Program-made: the position numbers and the translations under genes | Notes under the pieces: generated by a model | What the model was told of the DNA's origin: nothing | Seen by the model: the letters and a program-made list of their open reading frames with translations, nothing else | Databases searched by the model: none | In this document: piece after piece, positions 6,172-14,566 of the stretch | Numbering within the stretch: the first letter of the stretch is position 1 | Layout of the letters: the number at the start of each line of letters is the position of its first letter | NCBI GenBank assembly: GCA_937957775.1 | Contig: CALFXV010000063.1 | Location: forward strand, 1 to 16,148 | Source: an uncultured Methylotenera sp. | Lineage (GTDB): Bacteria > Pseudomonadota > Gammaproteobacteria > Burkholderiales > Methylophilaceae | Reading direction: 5' to 3' | Length of the DNA stretch: 16,148 nt

Positions 6172-8211
6172 TTAGACTTTAACCAATTCATCGGCATGGC
6201 CTAACCAGCGATCAAGGTGCTGCTCCACCGCACTGGGGTAGTCGTTTAACAAGGCCTCGGCCTGCGACTTGGCGTATTCTAATAAATCGGCATCGCGATT
6301 CAAATCGGCTATTTTCAGCATGGGCACGCCGCTTTGGCGTAAGCCTAAAAACTCACCCGGGCCACGCAAATTCAAATCAGCCTGGGCGATGGCAAAGCCA
6401 TCGTTGCTCTCGTAGATGACTTTTAATCGGGCGCTGGCCATTTCTGATAGCTTGTTTTGATAAAGCAATATGCAGGTGCTTTTAGCCGCCCCTCGGCCGA
6501 CACGGCCACGCAGTTGATGCAGTTGACTCAAGCCCATGCGTTCGGCGTGCTCTATGACCATTAAATTCGCGTTGGGCACGTCCACGCCGACCTCCACCAC
6601 GGTGGTGGCCACCAGCAGCTGTATGCGACCGGCACTAAACTCGGTCATGACTGCCTGTTTTTCTGCCGATTTAAGTCGGCCGTGCACCAAGCCTATGGCC
6701 AGTTCCGGGAAAATACTTTGCATCAAGGCGAAGGTGTCGTTGGCGGTAACCAATTGCAAGGCTTCCGATTCTTCAATTAATGGGCAGACCCAATAGGCTT
6801 GGTGCCCTTGCGCGCAAGATTCCCGAACACGCTGCAAAATTTCATCGCGGCGCGCTTCGGATACCAATTTGGTGACGATGGGCGTGCGCCCAGGCGGCAA
6901 TTCGTCTATCACCGACACGTCCAAATCCGCGTAATAACTCATGGATAAAGTGCGCGGAATGGGCGTGGCGGTCATCATCAATTGATGCGGTTCCGGCTGG
7001 CCTTTTTGCCGCAAAGCCAAGCGTTGCTGCACGCCAAAACGGTGTTGCTCATCAATAATCGCCAAGCCTAATTGCTTAAATTGCACCGCCTCTTGAAATA
7101 AAGCATGGGTGCCCACCGCCAATTGCGCGCTACCATTTGCGATAGCCTGCATGGCCAGCTCACGGTCTTTTTTTGATTGGCTGCCGGTTAACCAGGCAGT
7201 TTGTATGCCGAGTGGCTTTAGCCAACCCAGCATTTTTTGATAATGTTGTTCCGCCAGAATTTCCGTGGGCGCCATCAGCGCCACTTGCCAACCGTTTTCT
7301 ATGGCTTGCAAGGCGGCCATACAGGCCACTATGGTTTTACCGCTGCCCACGTCGCCTTGTAAAAGGCGCTGCATAGGGTGGGCCTGCGTTAAGTCACGCT
7401 CAATTTCCAAGGCGACTTTTTGTTGGGCTGCCGTCAGGGCAAAAGGCAAACTTTTGAGTAAAGCCGAAACCCATTTTTTGGATGGCATAAACCTAGGCGC
7501 ATCGACACTGCGGCGGCGCGCATAATGTTTGCGCATGGACAACTGTTGCGCTAGCAATTCGTCCAAGGCTAAGCGCCGACTGTGCGGCGTGGTTTTATCC
7601 GACAAAGCCGCCACATCGGCATCGGCAGCCGGGTTATGCAAGGCCTGCAAACTGTCAGCAAAACTGGGTAAATTTAAGGCTTGATAAACTTTGGCTGGCA
7701 GCGTCTCAGGCCATGCCTGTTGCTTTAAGGCAAGGCCTATGGCTTTACGCAAACTGCCTTGGCTTAGGCCGGCGACGCTCGGGTAAACCGGCGTGAGGGT
7801 TTGTGCAACAACGCTGGTTTCGCCCACCGTCTTGCAGCTCGGGTGCACCATTTCGTAACCAAAGAAACCGCTGCGCACTTCCCCGTACACTCGCAGTTTT
7901 TTACCCACTTTTAAGGCGGCTATTTGGCTGGGGTAAAAATGTAAAAAACGCAAAGTGAGTTGACCGCTGGCGTCTTCCAATCTGGCCATCAAGGTTTTTC
8001 TTGGTTTGTAACTGACCTCGGCATGCACAATCTCGCCTTCCACTTGCACCGATTCCCCCACGCGCAAATCGCGCACCGCTGTTATGTGGGTTTCGTCTAT
8101 ATAGCGTAGCGGCAAATGCAACAACAAACCTTGCACAGACTGAATGCCGAGTTTGCTTAAGTTGCTAATAAGAGGCTTGCTGAAGGCGGAGATAGCGCTA
8201 AGCGGGGTCAT
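6172..8211 (-). CDS. recG: RecG, ATP-dependent DNA helicase
   Basis: Double-stranded DNA translocase that regresses stalled replication forks and processes branched recombination intermediates. The 679 residues match the usual length. The N-terminal wedge (OB-fold) domain covers about 45-150. Superfamily 2 motifs follow: Walker A GDVGSGKT (286-293), DEQHRFG (387-393), TATPIPRT (414-421), VVEVGVDVP (538-546) and QLRGRVGRG (566-574). The C-terminal RGPGEFLGLRQSG (616-628) is the TRG translocation motif specific to RecG and Mfd. It lies 35 bases after spoT, as in the enterobacterial spoT-trmH-recG order but with no trmH between. No clear ribosome site precedes the ATG. Confidence 0.98.
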   Translation of the reverse strand: MTPLSAISAFSKPLISNLSKLGIQSVQGLLLHLPLRYIDETHITAVRDLRVGESVQVEGEIVHAEVSYKPRKTLMARLEDASGQLTLRFLHFYPSQIAALKVGKKLRVYGEVRSGFFGYEMVHPSCKTVGETSVVAQTLTPVYPSVAGLSQGSLRKAIGLALKQQAWPETLPAKVYQALNLPSFADSLQALHNPAADADVAALSDKTTPHSRRLALDELLAQQLSMRKHYARRRSVDAPRFMPSKKWVSALLKSLPFALTAAQQKVALEIERDLTQAHPMQRLLQGDVGSGKTIVACMAALQAIENGWQVALMAPTEILAEQHYQKMLGWLKPLGIQTAWLTGSQSKKDRELAMQAIANGSAQLAVGTHALFQEAVQFKQLGLAIIDEQHRFGVQQRLALRQKGQPEPHQLMMTATPIPRTLSMSYYADLDVSVIDELPPGRTPIVTKLVSEARRDEILQRVRESCAQGHQAYWVCPLIEESEALQLVTANDTFALMQSIFPELAIGLVHGRLKSAEKQAVMTEFSAGRIQLLVATTVVEVGVDVPNANLMVIEHAERMGLSQLHQLRGRVGRGAAKSTCILLYQNKLSEMASARLKVIYESNDGFAIAQADLNLRGPGEFLGLRQSGVPMLKIADLNRDADLLEYAKSQAEALLNDYPSAVEQHLDRWLGHADELVKV

Positions 8212-8246
8212 AAAAAACGGCGTCTAAAACAAGTGGCCAAAGCCAA

Positions 8247-10526
8247 TTAGCTGACGGATTTACCATCTTGCGTCGCTGGGTTGCCCTTGCTTCGATTGAT
8301 GCGCACCACATCGGGAATTTTTCGTAAACCGCGCATGAGCTCAGCCAAATGAATCCGATTTTTTACTTGCACGGTAAAGTAAAGGTTGGCGTAACTGCTG
8401 CCATCCGGCTCTTCCACGCTGACGTTGTCTATGTTGGAGCCGGCGTCGGCTATGCCGCTGGCAATTTTAGCCAGCATACCCGGTTGGTTAGCCACGGTTA
8501 AATTCAGATTGGCTTTATACAAATGCTCGCTGTCCGGCTCCCACTCCACGTCCAGCCACTTTTCTGGATCCAAACGGAATTTACGTATGGCCGGGCAATC
8601 GTGGGTGTGCACCACCAAGCCCTTGTCCTTATTAATAAAGCCCAATATCGGGTCACCTGGTATGGGGCGGCAACACGGGGCAAACTGCACCGCCATGCCC
8701 TCTGATCCGCGTATGGTGATGGTGTCCAAAGGCTTGCTGGGTTTACGGAAAATTTTACCTAAGAACTTACCTATGCCACCTTCAGGGCTTTCTTCCAACA
8801 TCTCGCCCATGGCCAATAATTGATGCGCCACCATGACATTTTGCCGTTTGCCCAAGCCTATGTCGGTCAGTATTTCCGATTTCTTTTTCAGGCCGTAATC
8901 GCGTATCAGTTTTTGCCAATGCGCTTCGGTAATTTGATCCGGCTCTATGTGCATGGCGCGCAGCGCCTGGTTCAACATGCGTTCGCCAAGGTGCGCGGAC
9001 TCGGTGGAGTGTTGCGACTTCAGGTAATGCCGTATGTGCGCTCTGGCGCGACCGGTCACCACGTAATTAAGCCAAGCCGGATTGGGTTTGGCCAAGGAAC
9101 CGGTGATGATTTCCACGTGATCGCCGTTATGCAATTCCGTGCGCAGCGGCGCCAAATCTTGATTAATCCTCACTGCCACGCAACTGTTGCCTATGCCAGA
9201 GTGCACGGCGTAAGCAAAGTCGACTGCCGTCGCGCCTTTAGGCAAGGCTAAAATTTTACCTTTAGGGGTAAACACGTAAACTTCATCTGGGAACAGATCG
9301 ATCTTCAAATGCTCAAGGAAATCCAGCGAATCGGCACTGTCACTTTGAATTTCAAGCAAGCGTTGCAACCATTGGTGGGTCTTTTGCTGCAAGGCCGTCA
9401 ACTGCGCGTCATTGGATTTATACAACCAATGGGCGGCCACACCGGCGGCAGCGATATTGTGCATTTCGGCACTGCGTATTTGCACTTCTATGGGCGTACC
9501 AAACGGGCCAAATAAAGTGGTGTGCAAAGATTGGTAGCCGTTGGCCTTGGGGATAGCGATGTAGTCTTTGAATTTACTGGTAATGGGTTTGTACAAACCA
9601 TGCAGCGCGCCCAAAGCTGAGTAACAACTGGCCAAGTCTTTTACCACCACGCGAAAACCGTAAATGTCGTAAATTTGCGAAAAAGAGGTCGTTTTGCCAC
9701 TCATCTTCTTGTAAATGCTGTAAAGATGCTTTTCTCGGCCCGACACTTCAGCCTCGATTTTCATGCCAACAAGCTGGTGCTTAATTGATTCCAATATCTT
9801 GCTAACCACTTCTTTGCGGTTGCCGCGGGCCGCCATGACTGCGTTAGCGATAGCGTTGTAACGCATGGGGTGGAGGTATTTAAAGCTTAGGTCTTCCAGC
9901 TCTTGGTAAATCTCGTTTAGGCCCAAGCGATTGGCAATCGGCGCGTAGATGTCCAAGGTTTCTTTGGCGATGAGCTTTTGCTTTTCTGGGCGCATGCCTT
10001 CTAGGGTTTGCATGTTATGCAATCTATCGGCCAATTTCACTAAAATCACGCGCACGTCTTGCGACATGGCCAAAAGCATTTTGCGGAAGTTTTCCGCTTG
10101 CGCCACGCTGGCACTTTGAAATTCGATTTTGTCCAACTTGGTCACGCCATCAACCAATTCGGCCACTTGCTGACCAAACTTTTCTTTGATGTCGTCGGTG
10201 CTGATGTCGGTATCTTCCACCACATCGTGCAACAAGGCCGCCATGATGGTGGGCAAATCCATGTGCATATCGGCCAAAATACAGGCCACCGACACCGGGT
10301 GGCTGATGTAAGGCTCACCGGTTTTACGCACCACGCCCTGGTGGGCTTGGTCGGCATAACGGTATGCCTCCCAAACCTGGGTGATGTCTTCGGATTTAAG
10401 GTAGTGTTTTAAGCGTAAGCTTAGGGCTGAATCGTCGCGGTCTGCGGGTAACAGCAATTCGGCAGCGAGTGGATGGGCATGCGTACTAGACGATGCGTGT
10501 TTGTGTGCAGTAGCCGATTTAGGCAT
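8247..10526 (-). CDS. spoT: SpoT, bifunctional (p)ppGpp synthetase/hydrolase
   Basis: Makes and degrades the stringent-response alarmone in the cytoplasm. The 759 residues carry all RSH domains: an HD hydrolase domain (H76, H100-D101 in LLHDVVEDT, plus later LADRLHNM at 165-172), a synthetase domain (about 260-370, with DIYGFRVVVKD at 287-297 and NGYQSLHT at 329-336), a TGS domain (about 405-475), a conserved-cysteine region (CCR at 618-620, C644) and a C-terminal ACT domain (about 674-745). The intact HD residues and the basic KFKD at 318-321, in the place of the R-x-K-D that marks bifunctional enzymes and unlike the acidic E-x-D-D of RelA, indicate hydrolase plus Mg-dependent synthetase activity. 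It follows rpoZ by 27 bases and precedes recG by 35. The ATG has no Shine-Dalgarno; CCUCCU lies next to it instead. Confidence 0.97.
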   Translation of the reverse strand: MPKSATAHKHASSSTHAHPLAAELLLPADRDDSALSLRLKHYLKSEDITQVWEAYRYADQAHQGVVRKTGEPYISHPVSVACILADMHMDLPTIMAALLHDVVEDTDISTDDIKEKFGQQVAELVDGVTKLDKIEFQSASVAQAENFRKMLLAMSQDVRVILVKLADRLHNMQTLEGMRPEKQKLIAKETLDIYAPIANRLGLNEIYQELEDLSFKYLHPMRYNAIANAVMAARGNRKEVVSKILESIKHQLVGMKIEAEVSGREKHLYSIYKKMSGKTTSFSQIYDIYGFRVVVKDLASCYSALGALHGLYKPITSKFKDYIAIPKANGYQSLHTTLFGPFGTPIEVQIRSAEMHNIAAAGVAAHWLYKSNDAQLTALQQKTHQWLQRLLEIQSDSADSLDFLEHLKIDLFPDEVYVFTPKGKILALPKGATAVDFAYAVHSGIGNSCVAVRINQDLAPLRTELHNGDHVEIITGSLAKPNPAWLNYVVTGRARAHIRHYLKSQHSTESAHLGERMLNQALRAMHIEPDQITEAHWQKLIRDYGLKKKSEILTDIGLGKRQNVMVAHQLLAMGEMLEESPEGGIGKFLGKIFRKPSKPLDTITIRGSEGMAVQFAPCCRPIPGDPILGFINKDKGLVVHTHDCPAIRKFRLDPEKWLDVEWEPDSEHLYKANLNLTVANQPGMLAKIASGIADAGSNIDNVSVEEPDGSSYANLYFTVQVKNRIHLAELMRGLRKIPDVVRINRSKGNPATQDGKSVS

Positions 10527-10527
10527 G

Positions 10528-10542
10528 AGGAGGTCACCGCCT
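10528..10542 (-). promoter_or_regulatory. Small hairpin and anti-Shine-Dalgarno-like motif before spoT
   Basis: The spoT leader in the 27-base rpoZ-spoT gap reads AGGCGG-UGA-CCUCCU. It can fold into a stem of five pairs and one mismatch with a three-base loop, ending one base before the AUG. Its right arm is identical to the core of the 16S rRNA 3' end, so it cannot act as a ribosome site. A regulatory role is only inferred. Confidence 0.35.
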
Positions 10543-10553
10543 AGGCAGGGAAA

Positions 10554-10760
10554 TTAAACGCGCGTTAAAATTTCCACACCCACTTTACCGGCTGCAATTT
10601 CACGCAAGGCCAACACGGTTGGTTTGTCACGCAAACCTTGCACATTGATCAATGGCTCAGAACCATTGTGCAATTGGCGGGCACGGTAGGCCGCCACTAA
10701 CGTTAATTGAAAACGGTTAGGAATTTGATCTAAACAATCGTCTACAGTAATACGGGCCAT
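10554..10760 (-). CDS. rpoZ: RNA polymerase omega subunit
   Basis: Small subunit that clamps the beta-prime chain, helps assemble RNA polymerase and, in E. coli, forms part of a ppGpp binding site. The 68-residue product begins [29 protein letters not shown] and contains [13 protein letters not shown], both diagnostic of omega. The length is at the short end of the normal range. AGGAA lies about 9 bases before the ATG. It is placed between gmk (52-base gap) and spoT (27-base gap), the conserved arrangement that ties transcription, GMP supply and (p)ppGpp together. Confidence 0.97.
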   Translation of the reverse strand: MARITVDDCLDQIPNRFQLTLVAAYRARQLHNGSEPLINVQGLRDKPTVLALREIAAGKVGVEILTRV

Positions 10761-10780
10761 GGTGTTGTTTCCTATTGAGC

Positions 10781-10798
10781 GCCCGGCTTATGCCAGGC
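10781..10798 (-). other. RNA hairpin in the gmk-rpoZ gap
   Basis: The minus-strand sequence GCCTGGC-ATAA-GCCGGGC forms a 7-pair stem (one G-U) with a tetraloop. It lies just downstream of the gmk stop and 7 bases upstream of the rpoZ ribosome site. No U-run follows, so it is not a standard terminator. It could protect or punctuate the message between the two genes. Confidence 0.5.
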
Positions 10799-10812
10799 TG
10801 ATATTTAAGATA

Positions 10813-11418
10813 TTAAGTGAGCGTTTTAATCAAACCAGCATGCCGCTGCATTTGAATTGAACCGACTAAGCGTTCTGCTCGAAATATGGCCGCTATGTCT
10901 TGCAAGGCCACATCGAAATTATCGTTAATTGTAACATAATCGAACTCGCCCACGTGCGCCATTTCCGAGCGGGCTGCCGCCACACGTTTGGCGATGACTT
11001 CGGCCGCATCTTGGCCACGGCCATTGAGTCGTTGTTCCAAGGTTTCTATCGATGGCGGCAAAATAAATATACTGATGGCTTGCGGGTACAAACGCCGCAC
11101 TTGTGCCGCGCCTTGCCAGTCGATTTCTAAAATCACATCGAAGCCCGCAGCCAGTTGTTGGTCCACTCCGGCTTGCGAAGTGCCATAGCGCGCCTCGTGC
11201 ACCAGCGCACTTTCTAAAAACTGCGCCTCACCTAGCATGCTGATGAAAGTGGCGTCGTCGACAAAATGGTAATCCACCCCGTCTATTTCGCTAGGCCTAG
11301 GCTTGCGCGTGGTGTGAGAAATGGACAGCTTTAATTGCGGGTCGTTGGCCAGCAAGGCTTTAATTAAACTGGTTTTACCTGCGCCAGAAGCCGCAGTGAT
11401 GATAAATAAGTTAGCCAT
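10813..11418 (-). CDS. gmk: Guanylate kinase
   Basis: Phosphorylates GMP to GDP with ATP, an essential step toward GTP and hence (p)ppGpp. From the ATG at 11418 the protein has 201 residues, normal for the family. The P-loop is ITAASGAGKTSLI near the N-terminus. The GMP-binding segment SHTTRKPRPSEIDGVDYHFV (about 34-53) and EIDWQGAAQVRRLYP (about 97-111) are intact. An ATG two codons upstream (11424) is possible, but the AAGA ribosome site lies 7 bases from 11418 and only 1 base from 11424. The usual betaproteobacterial upstream neighbour yicC is not present. Instead the Anbu gene ends 32 bases upstream, and I see no clear terminator between them. Confidence 0.97.
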   Translation of the reverse strand: MANLFIITAASGAGKTSLIKALLANDPQLKLSISHTTRKPRPSEIDGVDYHFVDDATFISMLGEAQFLESALVHEARYGTSQAGVDQQLAAGFDVILEIDWQGAAQVRRLYPQAISIFILPPSIETLEQRLNGRGQDAAEVIAKRVAAARSEMAHVGEFDYVTINDNFDVALQDIAAIFRAERLVGSIQMQRHAGLIKTLT

Positions 11419-11450
11419 GGTCATGTCTTTTTTGGGTTCGTTTAGCTAAT

Positions 11451-12185
11451 TTAGCACCAATCTGGATTAGGCAAGCCACTGAAAACGGCTTTCAAGCCGT
11501 CGCCCCAGCCTTGCCGTATCTGCAAATAATAGGGGTCGTTTTCGGTAATGCGTTGATAGCAATCGGCATGCAAGGTGTCGGATCGGTATAACAATAAATC
11601 AATCGGCGCTGCCACCGACACATTACTGCGTATGGTGGAATCAAAGGAAATCAACAAGCATTTAACGGCGTCCATCATCTCGGTATGGTATTTCACCACG
11701 CGGTCTATGATGGGCTTGCCGTACTTGGTTTCGCCTATTTGGAAATACGGGGTTTCGCTGCAAGTCTCGATAAAATTACCGGCAGCGTAGACATTAAACA
11801 AGCGGGGCTTTTCACCTTTGATCTGACCGCCTAGCAAGATGGTCGCATTAAAATCAATGTTGTGGTTTTTTAGAAATTCGGCATCGCGTTCAAACGCCGC
11901 GCGCAACTCGGCCCCCACTAAACCGGCCGCCTCAAATAAGCTCTTCACATTATGCAGGTGCTTGGCACCTTTTTTGTTGGCCTCTATGGCGGCGCGCAAA
12001 TGCCCGACCACGGCTTGGGTGATGGCTAAATTACCGGCCGTCATCAAGACAATAACGCGGTCACCCTTAACTTCAAACACGTGCATTTTGGGGGAAATAG
12101 CGACTTGATCTACCCCAGCATTGGTGCGCGTATCCGAGGCAAACACCAAACCTTGTTTTAACAATAAACCAACACAATAGGTCAT
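11451..12185 (-). CDS. Anbu, proteasome beta-subunit-like Ntn hydrolase (COG3484)
   Basis: Member of the Anbu (ancestral beta subunit) branch of the T1 proteasome family. Structures of relatives show open, helical assemblies, but peptidase substrates are not established. The 244-residue protein begins MTYCVGLLLKQGLVFASDTR. Removal of Met would expose the nucleophile Thr (T2). Counting from that Thr, D17 and K32 sit where the proteasome catalytic Asp17 and Lys33 are expected. Further family segments are FNATILLGGQ (112-121) and GETKYGKPI (151-159). There is no propeptide, as usual for Anbu. It is the last gene of the ATP-grasp/alpha-E/transglutaminase set, 57 bases after the DUF2721 gene and 32 bases before gmk. 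Proteolytic activity is inferred from conserved residues only. Confidence 0.95.
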   Translation of the reverse strand: MTYCVGLLLKQGLVFASDTRTNAGVDQVAISPKMHVFEVKGDRVIVLMTAGNLAITQAVVGHLRAAIEANKKGAKHLHNVKSLFEAAGLVGAELRAAFERDAEFLKNHNIDFNATILLGGQIKGEKPRLFNVYAAGNFIETCSETPYFQIGETKYGKPIIDRVVKYHTEMMDAVKCLLISFDSTIRSNVSVAAPIDLLLYRSDTLHADCYQRITENDPYYLQIRQGWGDGLKAVFSGLPNPDWC

Positions 12186-12242
12186 AACTAACTCTAAGAT
12201 AAAGGTGAATTAAGCGAGCTCAAATCATACCATTAGGCCGCC

Positions 12243-12695
12243 CTAGCGACCATGTAAATCTTGTCTGTGGCGGGTAATCACCTCTTGCGAGGCCAGGATG
12301 ATTTCCCTTAAAAAACACAATAAACCAAAAATCAGGGAGACCATGGCGGTAATAAAAGTCATCAAGACAAAATTCGACAAATGGATATTAATCGCCACAC
12401 CGACGAATATGGCGGCAATCGCCAAGGACACACACAAACCGGCAAAGATAAACAAACCCACCGACCAACGCATCCAAGATGTGCGCACCGCGATGATGTC
12501 CAACTCGTCTAGAAACAACTTGCGCTGATCGGCACTGAGGCCATTTAAATTTCTGGCTCTATCTATGGCGCGGCCTAAACGGTTAACCAACACGCCCAAA
12601 ATGGAGCCTATGCCGGTTAACAAAAACACCGGGGCTACCGCATCGCGAATAGCCTCCGATACGTCACGAATATCAGATGGAGAGTTAAATAACAT
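12243..12695 (-). CDS. DUF2721 family membrane protein
   Basis: Function unknown. The 150-residue protein has three predicted membrane helices (about 20-40, 77-102 and 108-129). A basic/polar segment after the first helix includes NRLGRAIDRARNL, which resembles the DUF2721 signature (a conserved R-x-x-x-I/L-D-R region), and a cytoplasmic region with LFLDELDIIAVR precedes the second helix. The C-terminus is polar and basic. It lies inside the operon between the transglutaminase gene (30-base gap) and Anbu (57-base gap), so it is probably co-expressed with them. It might anchor or link the system to the inner membrane, but nothing in the sequence proves that. The ATG has only a weak GAGA ribosome site. 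Confidence 0.8.
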   Translation of the reverse strand: MLFNSPSDIRDVSEAIRDAVAPVFLLTGIGSILGVLVNRLGRAIDRARNLNGLSADQRKLFLDELDIIAVRTSWMRWSVGLFIFAGLCVSLAIAAIFVGVAINIHLSNFVLMTFITAMVSLIFGLLCFLREIILASQEVITRHRQDLHGR

Positions 12696-12725
12696 AGGGT
12701 CTCAATTGCATGGCTTATAGGGAAA

Positions 12726-13601
12726 TTATTGTTGGGCTTGCTGATTTTGTCGCATTAACTCGGCATGCTTAAGCAATGCGGCCGTGTCTATGCGGCGCTG
12801 ATCGACAAGCGCCACGCCGGCTTGATTAACGATCACGCTGCTGGCCATGCCTTCTATGCCCCCGCCGGATCGCATGCCACTGACCGGGCTGGCGCTGCGG
12901 TAATCCAAACCGGTGGCCAAGCGCACGTGGGTTTCACCGGCACGGCAACCGTTGGACACATCGAAACTTTGCCAGCCGCTGTCGCTTAAATACACATCGG
13001 CCCAGGCATGCGTTTGCATCAAGCTGCCGTCCGCAGTGAATAAATAGCCACTGACGTAGCGCGCCGGTAAACCCATGCTACGGCAACAAGCAATAAAAAT
13101 ATGCGCGTGATCTTGGCATACGCCTTGGCCCAGCTCAAAGGCTTCCATCGCCGAGGTGTTGACTTGGGTGGCGCCACTTAAGTATTTCACCCTAACCAAA
13201 AGCGCATGCATCATGGCCGACAAGGCCGAACTTTGCTGGTGCGGCGCCGCTTTAAATTGCCCGGCAAAATCACGCATGGCCGCATTGCTCAGCGTTAAGG
13301 GCGTGTCACGCAAATAAATAGAAAGCGGCAAGCTCTGGTGTTGCGTCATTACCTCTAGGCCGGTTTCAATTTCCCCCTGCGCCACAATCAAAATTTCCTG
13401 ATGCGGCTTATCTATGACCAAGGTGTGCGTGCTATTACCATAGGCGTCTTCAGTGGGATGCAAGGCCCCCGCTACTTTGATGTCCCAGCGTTTGACGTGT
13501 TGACCAAAGCCATTTTGCGGGCTTAAACGCAGTTGCTGTATGGTGTAGTTAACCGATTCGCTGTAAACATATCGGGTGTGGTGCTCGATGTTGAGTAACA
13601 T
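12726..13601 (-). CDS. Transglutaminase-like cysteine peptidase (COG1305)
   Basis: Papain-fold protein expected to cut, or rearrange, amide bonds. The 291 residues comprise the bacterial transglutaminase N-terminal domain (about 1-80, with TRYVYSESV and LRLSPQ) and the catalytic domain (about 125-235). The catalytic triad is visible: C162 in GVCQDHAH, H198 in THAWADVY, and D214 in SFDVSNG. The last motif is more often FDPTNG, so the two residues after Asp differ, but the Asp itself is kept. There is no signal peptide, so it acts in the cytoplasm. The start is 2 bases after the alpha-E stop and has no clear ribosome site, which implies translational coupling. In this operon it is expected to act with the ATP-grasp and alpha-E proteins on peptides or isopeptides. 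The substrate is unknown. Confidence 0.93.
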   Translation of the reverse strand: MLLNIEHHTRYVYSESVNYTIQQLRLSPQNGFGQHVKRWDIKVAGALHPTEDAYGNSTHTLVIDKPHQEILIVAQGEIETGLEVMTQHQSLPLSIYLRDTPLTLSNAAMRDFAGQFKAAPHQQSSALSAMMHALLVRVKYLSGATQVNTSAMEAFELGQGVCQDHAHIFIACCRSMGLPARYVSGYLFTADGSLMQTHAWADVYLSDSGWQSFDVSNGCRAGETHVRLATGLDYRSASPVSGMRSGGGIEGMASSVIVNQAGVALVDQRRIDTAALLKHAELMRQNQQAQQ

Positions 13602-13603
13602 AA

Positions 13604-14566
13604 TTAACGGGTCGCAATGCTAAAAAAGGTGTTGTGCACTTCGGCACCCAGTCTGTTGTTGGCTTTAACAAAGTCATCAAGAAACTCATGCAGGCCATGC
13701 TGAAAAATACTGCGCATTTTGCCGAAGCGTAATTTGGCGTGCAATTCACCGGCTAAGCGTTTGCATTCGCTTTGGCGGGTGCCAGACAGCTGCTCTAAAA
13801 TCTGCGTGATTTCGTCAAAACAAGCGTGCAAGGAGCGGGGCATGTCGCGCCTTAAGACCAAGAGCTCGGCCACTCGCCACGGTTCTATCGAATCGCTGTA
13901 GATTTTTTGGTAGGCCTGAAACGCCGACACCGAACGCAACACCGCGCTCCATTCGTAATAATCCACGGCGCCGCCCACCTCTTCTTGTTCCGGCAACAGC
14001 AAATGGTATTTCACGTCCAGCAAGCGGGCGGTGTTATCGGCTCGCTCAATAAAGGTGCCTAAACGCACGAAACTGAAGGCATCGTCGCGTAACATGGTGC
14101 CAAAACACACGCCGCGGAATAAATGCGAGCGGGCTTTTACCCAATCACAAAACTCACGCAAACCGTTTTTAGCCAAGTCTTGGCCTATAAATTGGCTGAA
14201 TTCCAACCACAAGGCGTTGATGTTTTCCCAGGTTTCCGAGGTCATGGCCACCCGCACCGCATGGGCGTTTTCTCGGGCACTGCGCAACGCGTTGTAGATG
14301 CTAGAGGGGTTGTTTTCATCCATGGCTAAATAATGGATCACCCCGGCGGCGGTGTACTCATCGCCGTCTTTTTTGAAATAATCGCGCTCGTAGGCATCGA
14401 CATTGCCGGAGATGTCTAAAGCCGTCACCCAAAGGGCAGCCTCGCTTTCAGCGGCGTTGGGCACCAAGGACATGTTGTAGGTCACGTCCAAAACGCGCGC
14501 CATGTTTTCTGCCCGCTCGATGTATCGCGCCATCCAATACAAATGATCTGCTGTCCGACTTAACAT
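13604..14566 (-). CDS. Alpha-E domain protein (DUF403, COG2307)
   Basis: All-helical protein of unknown biochemical role that travels with circularly permuted ATP-grasp and transglutaminase genes. The 320 residues carry the family N-terminus LSRTADHLYWMARYIERAEN (IERAE at 16-20) and RSARENAHAVR (95-105). A second copy of the first motif appears as VRLGTFIERADNTARLLDV (167-185, IERAD at 173-177), showing an internal duplication typical of this fold. The ATG overlaps the end of the ATP-grasp gene by 7 bases, and a strong AGGAGG ribosome site lies inside that gene 5 bases upstream. The pair are therefore coupled and probably made in similar amounts. In other genomes the two domains are sometimes fused, which supports a physical complex. 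Confidence 0.95.
   Translation of the reverse strand: MLSRTADHLYWMARYIERAENMARVLDVTYNMSLVPNAAESEAALWVTALDISGNVDAYERDYFKKDGDEYTAAGVIHYLAMDENNPSSIYNALRSARENAHAVRVAMTSETWENINALWLEFSQFIGQDLAKNGLREFCDWVKARSHLFRGVCFGTMLRDDAFSFVRLGTFIERADNTARLLDVKYHLLLPEQEEVGGAVDYYEWSAVLRSVSAFQAYQKIYSDSIEPWRVAELLVLRRDMPRSLHACFDEITQILEQLSGTRQSECKRLAGELHAKLRFGKMRSIFQHGLHEFLDDFVKANNRLGAEVHNTFFSIATR

Noticed and set aside
8425..9251. Two open frames of 132 and 143 codons on the plus strand
   Set aside because: They are antisense to the well-supported spoT gene, have no family resemblance that I can see and no good ribosome site.
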